The notes under the pieces were generated by a model. That model searched no databases and had not been told where the DNA came from. It was given only the letters and a program-made list of their open reading frames with translations. A program made the translations under genes and the position numbers. A stretch of 27,841 nt of DNA, taken from Ruminococcus sp. UBA3280 (GTDB lineage Bacteria; Bacillota; Clostridia; Oscillospirales; Ruminococcaceae). The stretch lies in assembly GCA_002362175.1 (NCBI GenBank), contig DETU01000113.1:13134-40974 (forward strand). Direction: 5' to 3'. Of the stretch, positions 23,748 through 27,841 are shown piece after piece (the stretch's first letter is position 1; each line of letters opens with the position of its first letter).

Positions 23748-24131
23748 TCATACATCTTTTAACTTCAATCCGAATGAAAGCTATCTGCCGTCTGAATCCT
23801 CAATAACAAATTCCCTGTTACTGTAATCCGTAACGTCAAGAGACCTGATAATTTTAACACATTTTTCTGAATACTCTTTTTCAAGTAGTTCCTGATTATC
23901 TGTATACAAATAAGCGTCGTAACCGTATCCATACAATTCACGGTTAGGGAAAATTCTGTCTGTATCTGCTTCAAGCAGAATTATTTCTGTTTTGTCCCTG
24001 TAAAGACATATATGCAGTTCTTTACATTCCATGTACTCAACCGCTCTGAATCCCAGACGGGAGGCATAAAATTCCGCTGTTTTCCTTATGTCAGGAACGG
24101 GAAAAATACAGCTAAGTCCGATTAAATTCAT
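23748..24131 (-). pseudogene. VOC-superfamily gene with a late in-frame TAG
   Basis: From ATG 24131 (GGAG 9-10 nt upstream) the frame reads MNLIGLSCIFPVPDIRKTAEFYASRLGF, a clear VOC start, and continues to EFVIEDSDGR at residue 116, where a TAG stands (23781-23783). The same frame then gives LSFGLKLKDV and a TGA at 23748-23750. VOC proteins of this type usually run on for about ten residues past the E-D-x-D-G-R block, so the TAG removes just the last strand; a single change from CAG or TGG would produce it. The 116-residue product keeps the likely second-half ligand Glu, so it may still fold. It could be called a shortened CDS as well as a pseudogene. Confidence 0.7.
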
Positions 24132-24132
24132 A

Positions 24133-24399
24133 TTATTCTTCTCCATTTTTTTCATAAACAAAAGGAGTTCCCGAAATTTTCAGCAGAATAAGTCCAACAA
24201 CAAGAAAAGGTATTCCCAATATAAAGCTGCGAAGTTCTTTCTGATGGTCAACAATTACTATTTCCAATGTTTAATAATCCTTATCTGTTATTTCTTTTTC
24301 AAGTTAATAGTAATTGCTGACAGCGGATAACAGAATAAACAGAAAAGCAATAATATACTTTTTATTTGAAACAAATTTTCTTATGTAGGAATCAGACAT
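24133..24399 (-). pseudogene. Small two-TM membrane protein with two in-frame TAA codons
   Basis: An 89-codon frame from ATG 24399 to TAA 24133-24135 has TAA at codon 32 (24304-24306) and codon 43 (24271-24273). The first part, SNKKYIIAFLFILLSAVSNYY, is one membrane segment. The last part, FILGIPFLVVGLILLKISG, is a second segment ending FVYEKNGEE just before the VOC ribosome site. The frame is kept across both stops, which suggests a decayed two-helix membrane protein, not separate peptides. The third part could in principle restart at a TTG after AAGGA, so a short peptide cannot be excluded. The family is not recognised. Confidence 0.6.
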
Positions 24400-24403
24400 A
24401 ATA

Positions 24404-24577
24404 TTATTCCACATTATTTGATTTACGACAAAAAGTAATCATCATTTTCATACTGTTAATAGGTTCAGGAGTCATACAAGCAACTTTCCAGCCTTTTTCT
24501 GACATTTCATTCATCAACGTTTAAGCTTTTTCGTATTTTATATCAAAATCTACTTTAATTATCTTGTATTGTTTCAT
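24404..24577 (-). pseudogene. DUF4177-like small protein interrupted by an in-frame TAA
   Basis: A 58-codon frame starts at ATG 24577 with GGAGGG just upstream and reads MKQYKIIKVDFDIKYEKA, then TAA at codon 19 (24521-24523), then TLMNEMSEKGWKVACMTPEP and so on to TAA at 24404-24406. The strand, then helix with EKGWKV, then strand pattern resembles the small DUF4177 family. A single GAA-to-TAA change would explain the stop. It lies directly after the ilvC terminator and 4 bp ahead of the broken membrane protein gene. Confidence 0.6.
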
Positions 24578-24590
24578 AAACCCTCCAGTT

Positions 24591-24630
24591 TTATAAAAAC
24601 AGGTGACGGAACTTTTATGAACCGTCACCC
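24591..24630 (-). terminator. Intrinsic terminator of the ilvBNC unit
   Basis: On the minus strand GGTGACGG and CCGTCACC (24622-24629 and 24602-24609) form a perfect 8-bp stem with a 12-nt loop, followed by TGTTTTTATAA. It lies about 65 nt after the ilvC stop and directly upstream of the DUF4177-like gene. Confidence 0.8.
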
Positions 24631-24650
24631 GAATAAAGTCCGATTCACAG

Positions 24651-24664
24651 CCGAAAATTTTCGG
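24651..24664. repeat. 14-bp perfect palindrome after ilvC
   Basis: CCGAAAATTTTCGG is fully self-complementary and lies between the ilvC stop and its terminator. The core GCCGAAAATTTTC recurs at 23733-23745, downstream of the broken VOC gene. It may be chance in AT-rich DNA, or a protein site. Confidence 0.3.
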
Positions 24665-24695
24665 ATTGCAAACCAACAACGTCAATTACTGATTA

Positions 24696-25730
24696 TCAGT
24701 TGTTGATAAGTTTATCCTCATCACTCCAACTGTAAAGCTTTCTGATTTCCTCGCCTACCTTTTCGGACGGGTGTTCAGCAGCAAGCTTTCTCATAGCACG
24801 GAAATGTGCCTGACCACCTGCGGCAGACATATCAAGAAGGAACTCCTTAGCGAATGAACCGTCCTGAATGTTCTTGAGAATCTGCTTCATAGCCTTCTTT
24901 GTATCTTCTGTAATTACCTTAGGACCTGTGATATAGTCACCGTATTCAGCAGTATTTGAGATAGAGTATCTCATACCTGAGAAACCACTCTGATAGATAA
25001 GGTCAACGATAAGCTTCATTTCGTGGATACACTCAAAGTAAGCGTTTCTCGGGTCATAACCTGCTTCAACAAGTGTTTCAAAACCTGCCTGCATTAATGC
25101 ACAAACACCACCGCAGAGTACAGCCTGTTCACCGAAAAGGTCAGTTTCTGTTTCTGTTCTGAAAGTTGTTTCAAGAACACCTGCTCTTGCACCGCCGATA
25201 GCAAGACCGTAAGCAAGTGCCATTTCCTTAGCCTTGCCTGTAGCGTCCTGATGTACGGCAACGAGACAAGGAACACCCTTGCCAACCTGATATTCACTTC
25301 TTACAGTGTGTCCCGGTCCCTTAGGTGCAATCATTGTAACGTCAACGTCAGCGGGCGGTACAATCTGACCGAAATGAATAGCAAAACCGTGAGCAAACAT
25401 AAGCATATTACCTGCTTCGAGGTTGGGGGCAATATCTTTCTTGTACATATCAGCCTGTTTTTCATCGTTGATAAGAATCATGATGATGTCAGCCTGCTTT
25501 GCAGCTTCAGCAGCAGTGAAAACTTCAAAGCCCTGAGCAACAGCCTTGTCCCATGACTTAGAGCCTTCATAAAGACCGATGATAACTCTGCCGTTGTCAC
25601 CGAGTGACTCCTTAGCGTTGAGTGCGTGTGCGTGACCCTGTGAACCATATCCGATTACAGCAATTGTCTTGCCGTAGAGAAGTGAGAGGTCGCAGTCCTG
25701 TTCATAAAAAACCTTTGCAGTATTTTCCAT
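24696..25730 (-). CDS. ilvC: Ketol-acid reductoisomerase (class I)
   Basis: IlvC isomerises and reduces acetolactate and acetohydroxybutyrate to the dihydroxy acids used by IlvD. The 344-residue length identifies the short class I form. Seen: the Rossmann motif IAVIGYGSQGHAHALNAKESLG near residue 25, the cofactor-specificity loop GLYEGSKSWDKA, MIAPKGPGHTVRSEY, FRTETETDLFGEQAVLCGG with the metal-binding Asp/Glu, and YFECIHEMKLIVDLIYQSGF and MRYSISNTAEYGDY in the C-terminal helical domain. Cofactor preference (NADPH or NADH) is set by the loop and I do not call it. AAGGAG lies about 11 nt before the ATG. It follows ilvN by 67 bp, a gap with a strong palindrome, and ends at a terminator. Confidence 0.98.
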   Translation of the reverse strand: MENTAKVFYEQDCDLSLLYGKTIAVIGYGSQGHAHALNAKESLGDNGRVIIGLYEGSKSWDKAVAQGFEVFTAAEAAKQADIIMILINDEKQADMYKKDIAPNLEAGNMLMFAHGFAIHFGQIVPPADVDVTMIAPKGPGHTVRSEYQVGKGVPCLVAVHQDATGKAKEMALAYGLAIGGARAGVLETTFRTETETDLFGEQAVLCGGVCALMQAGFETLVEAGYDPRNAYFECIHEMKLIVDLIYQSGFSGMRYSISNTAEYGDYITGPKVITEDTKKAMKQILKNIQDGSFAKEFLLDMSAAGGQAHFRAMRKLAAEHPSEKVGEEIRKLYSWSDEDKLINN

Positions 25731-25749
25731 TTTGGGTTACTCCTTTGAA

Positions 25750-25784
25750 TTAATAAATTTATTATATTGTCTTGTCAAGACAAT
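25750..25784 (-). promoter_or_regulatory. Palindrome and possible promoter between ilvN and ilvC
   Basis: ATTGTCTTG-T-CAAGACAAT (25766-25784) is a perfect inverted repeat with 9-bp arms. On the minus strand it contains a perfect TTGACA (25773-25778), with a weaker TATTAA 17 bp downstream (25750-25755), about 20 bp before the ilvC start. It could be an operator over an ilvC promoter, or, as RNA, an 8-bp hairpin with a 3-nt loop. No known regulator is assigned. Confidence 0.45.
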
Positions 25785-25797
25785 TATAATCACACTG

Positions 25798-26301
25798 TTA
25801 TTTTACAGTTTTAAGACAACGTTCGCCACGTTCAACGGCGACAATACCGGTACGGCACATTTCCATGATACCATAAGGCTTTACAAGTTCAATGAAAGCG
25901 TCTATTTTTGATGTTTCGCCTGTAAGTTCAATTGTAAGCGACGATGGATAATAATCAACAATCTTTGAACGGAAAATCTCAACAGCCGTCATTATATCCT
26001 GTCTTGTTTCGGGCTTGTTTCTTACTTTTATGAGAAGAAGTTCACGGATAACGGTTTCATGCTTGTCGAGCACTTCAACTTCCTTTACATCATGAAGTTT
26101 GTCAAGCTGTCTGATTATACGGTCCTTTATCTCATCATCACCGTGAAAAGCTATAGTAATACGTGAAAACTCACTTGATTCGGTTTCGCCCACTGTAAGA
26201 CTGTCAATATTAAAGCTTCTTCTTGTGAACATTCCCGAAACTCTTGAAAGCACACCTGCAATATTCGATACGATTACACCTATTATGTACTGTTTAGCCA
26301 T
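25798..26301 (-). CDS. ilvN: Acetolactate synthase, small (regulatory) subunit
   Basis: The small subunit activates the catalytic subunit and confers feedback inhibition by valine. The 167 residues show an N-terminal ACT domain (YIIGVIVSNIAGVLSRVSGMFTRR followed by FNIDSLTVGETE) and a C-terminal domain (LLLIKVRNKPETRQDIMTAVEIF, then SLTIELTGETSKIDAFIELVKPYGI and MCRTGIVAVERG). The length is that of the IlvH/IlvN long form. I chose the ATG at 26301, with GAGGTGA just upstream; a GTG at 26310 is an alternative. The start lies 10 bp after the ilvB stop, so the subunits are made together. By family, valine control is expected but cannot be read off here. Confidence 0.96.
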   Translation of the reverse strand: MAKQYIIGVIVSNIAGVLSRVSGMFTRRSFNIDSLTVGETESSEFSRITIAFHGDDEIKDRIIRQLDKLHDVKEVEVLDKHETVIRELLLIKVRNKPETRQDIMTAVEIFRSKIVDYYPSSLTIELTGETSKIDAFIELVKPYGIMEMCRTGIVAVERGERCLKTVK

Positions 26302-26311
26302 TTCACTCACC

Positions 26312-27841
26312 TCACTTTATTTCTGTAATAATATCATCAATTGAACCACCGGGCGGAAGCATGGGAAGTACAAACTCATCGCAGTCCACAGCACAGTCAA
26401 TAACAAAAGTACCGTTATATGCAAATGATTCTTGAACAGCGTTTCTGAGTTCGTCCTTAGTGAATACTCTCACACCCTTTGCACCGAAAGCCTCAGCAAG
26501 CTTTACGAAATCAGTCTTGCGTCCGTCAAGTGTTGTATTTGAGTAATGCTTGTCAAAGAAAAGCGTCTGCCACTGACGAACCATTCCGAGTACACCGTTA
26601 TTCATTATTACAACTGTAAGCGGAGTATTCTGTGTAACAGATGTAGCAAGTTCATTGAGATTCATTCCGAAACTGCCGTCGCCCGTAAAGAGAATACTTC
26701 TTCTTCCTGTAGCTTCTGCCGCACCGATTGCTGCACCCATACCAAATCCCATAGTACCAAGACCACCGCTTGTGAGGAACGTTCTCGGTTTTCTGAGTGG
26801 GTATCTCTGAGCCGTCCACATCTGATGCTGTCCTACATCTGTAACAATATTAGCGTCTTTTTCATATTCGCTTACAATATCAACGATTGCAAACGGGTCA
26901 AGTTCCCTGCCAGACCTTGCACTTTCAACACGCTGTGCTTCTTCTGCTTTAAGTTCGTCGATACGTGCAGACCATGCTTCATGTTTCTTTTCCTCAACTA
27001 TAGCCGTAAGACGTTCAAGAGCGTCCTTTATGTCTCCCTGAACGGCAAGATTTGCAGGAATATTCTTATCAAGTTCCGCACTGTCAATGTCTATGTGAAC
27101 AATTCTGAAATTCTTTGCAAAACGGTTTTTGTCGCCTGTTGCCCTGTCGGAGAATCTCGCACCGAGTGCAATAACCAAATCAGCCTCATCTTCCGCAACG
27201 GAAGAAGCATAATGACCATGCATACCCTGCATACCGAGAAAATGCGGATTATCAGCAGGAACAGCAGAAAGTCCCATAAGAGAACAACCCATAGGTGCAT
27301 CAATCTTGTCAGCAAAAGCAGCAAGTTCTTCAGATGCCTTTCCTGCGATAATTCCACCACCAAAATAAATATAGGGGCGTTCACATGAATTAATAATTTC
27401 AGCCGCTTTTTTCAGTTTATCGTCCGATGCAAAGCTCAGAGGATAAGGCACAACAGGCTGACTTTCAGGTGTAAAATCACATTTTGCAATCTGTACGTCC
27501 TTCGGAATATCAACCAGAACAGGTCCGGGTCTGCCTGACTTTGCGATTTTGAAAGCCATACGGAGAGTGTCGGCAAGCTGGGAAACATCTTTAACAATGA
27601 AGTTATGTTTTGTAACGGGCATTGTCACACCGACAATATCAACTTCCTGAAAGCTGTCACGTCCGATAAGACTGCACGGAACATTACCTGTAATGGCAAC
27701 CATGGGAACAGAATCAAGATAAGCTGTAGCTATTCCCGTAACAAGATTGGTAGCACCGGGACCTGAAGTAGCGATAACTACACCTACTTTTCCCGTAGCT
27801 CTTGCATAGCCGTCGGCAGCGTGGGAAGCACCCTGCTCATG
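26312..27841 (-). CDS. ilvB: Acetolactate synthase, large (catalytic) subunit, N-terminus cut by window edge
   Basis: A thiamine diphosphate enzyme that joins two pyruvates to acetolactate, or pyruvate and 2-oxobutyrate to acetohydroxybutyrate. 509 codons plus stop are present; the frame enters at the right edge at HEQGASHAADGYARATG, which holds the catalytic Glu that activates the cofactor, so only about the first 50 residues are missing. Seen: ATSGPGATNLVTGIATAYLDSVP, GRPGPVLVDIPKDVQ, the FAD-region domain ALGARFSDRATGDKNRFAKN, and the thiamine-binding GDGSFGMNLNELATSVTQN (GDG to N). FVLPMLPPGGSIDDII closes the protein. An internal ATG at 27703 (MVAITGNVP) is not the real start, since the conserved frame continues upstream of it. 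It is the first gene seen of ilvB-ilvN-ilvC. Confidence 0.97.
   Translation of the reverse strand, partial: HEQGASHAADGYARATGKVGVVIATSGPGATNLVTGIATAYLDSVPMVAITGNVPCSLIGRDSFQEVDIVGVTMPVTKHNFIVKDVSQLADTLRMAFKIAKSGRPGPVLVDIPKDVQIAKCDFTPESQPVVPYPLSFASDDKLKKAAEIINSCERPYIYFGGGIIAGKASEELAAFADKIDAPMGCSLMGLSAVPADNPHFLGMQGMHGHYASSVAEDEADLVIALGARFSDRATGDKNRFAKNFRIVHIDIDSAELDKNIPANLAVQGDIKDALERLTAIVEEKKHEAWSARIDELKAEEAQRVESARSGRELDPFAIVDIVSEYEKDANIVTDVGQHQMWTAQRYPLRKPRTFLTSGGLGTMGFGMGAAIGAAEATGRRSILFTGDGSFGMNLNELATSVTQNTPLTVVIMNNGVLGMVRQWQTLFFDKHYSNTTLDGRKTDFVKLAEAFGAKGVRVFTKDELRNAVQESFAYNGTFVIDCAVDCDEFVLPMLPPGGSIDDIITEIK

Noticed and set aside
20700..23783. Reassignment of TAG to an amino acid in this organism
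   Set aside because: TAG at 20700-20702 is the natural end of the SUKH gene, and reading through it would fuse it to the next VOC gene. TAA codons interrupt other genes in the same stretch, and the core genes contain no internal TAG.
27091..27388. Long open frames opposite ilvB and overlapping many other genes
   Set aside because: They are shadows of strongly conserved genes, lack ribosome sites and have no recognisable protein features.

Overview
The window looks like chromosomal DNA of a low-to-mid GC Clostridia, most likely a Ruminococcus-type member of the Oscillospiraceae. The evidence is the rimP-nusA-ylxR-ylxQ-infB order, consensus-like sigma-A promoters with AAGGAG-type ribosome sites, a threonine-rich linker in a surface Ig-like protein, and core proteins of Firmicutes type. 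This is inference from protein style, not a database match. No rRNA, tRNA, CRISPR array, insertion sequence, integrase or phage gene was seen.

Layout. (1) 1-3613, minus strand: the translation/transcription operon rimP, nusA, ylxR (rnpM), ylxQ, infB (cut by the window at its P-loop), with a good promoter at 3585-3613 and a probable second promoter in front of infB. (2) 3620-8931, plus strand: three envelope genes, namely an orphan lipoprotein solute-binding protein, a 797-residue polytopic membrane protein with an exported beta-rich domain, and a membrane-anchored Thr-rich/Ig-like/QN-rich protein behind a long untranslated leader. A bidirectional terminator at 8903-8931 separates them from what follows. 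(3) 8937-27841, minus strand: a branched-chain amino acid locus. In transcription order it reads ilvB (cut at the window edge), ilvN, ilvC, terminator, accessory genes, ilvD, accessory genes, leuC, leuD, a small unknown gene, leuB, a DUF815 AAA+ ATPase, ilvA, ridA, nadA, hydE.

How the genes fit together. IlvA makes 2-oxobutyrate, and RidA clears the reactive enamine/imine that IlvA releases. IlvBN, IlvC and IlvD carry out the shared steps to valine and isoleucine. LeuCD and LeuB carry out two steps of leucine synthesis; leuA and ilvE are not in the window. LeuC, IlvD, NadA and HydE are all iron-sulfur proteins. HydE (hydrogenase maturation) and NadA (NAD synthesis) close the run, without hydF, hydG, nadB or nadC.

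The most unusual part is 17155-24577. Small accessory genes (three GNAT acetyltransferases, three VOC/glyoxalase-fold proteins, a compact pyrophosphatase, a SUKH-type protein, a DUF4177-like protein, a flavin reductase and unknown proteins) are interleaved with ilvD, all on the same strand as the pathway genes. Four of them, between 20700 and 24577, are interrupted only by in-frame stop codons: SUKH by TAG, a VOC gene by TAG, a small membrane protein by two TAA, and the DUF4177-like gene by TAA. Their reading frames are otherwise continuous and their ribosome sites intact. Decay by point mutation is the simplest reading, but the absence of frameshifts makes the cluster worth checking.
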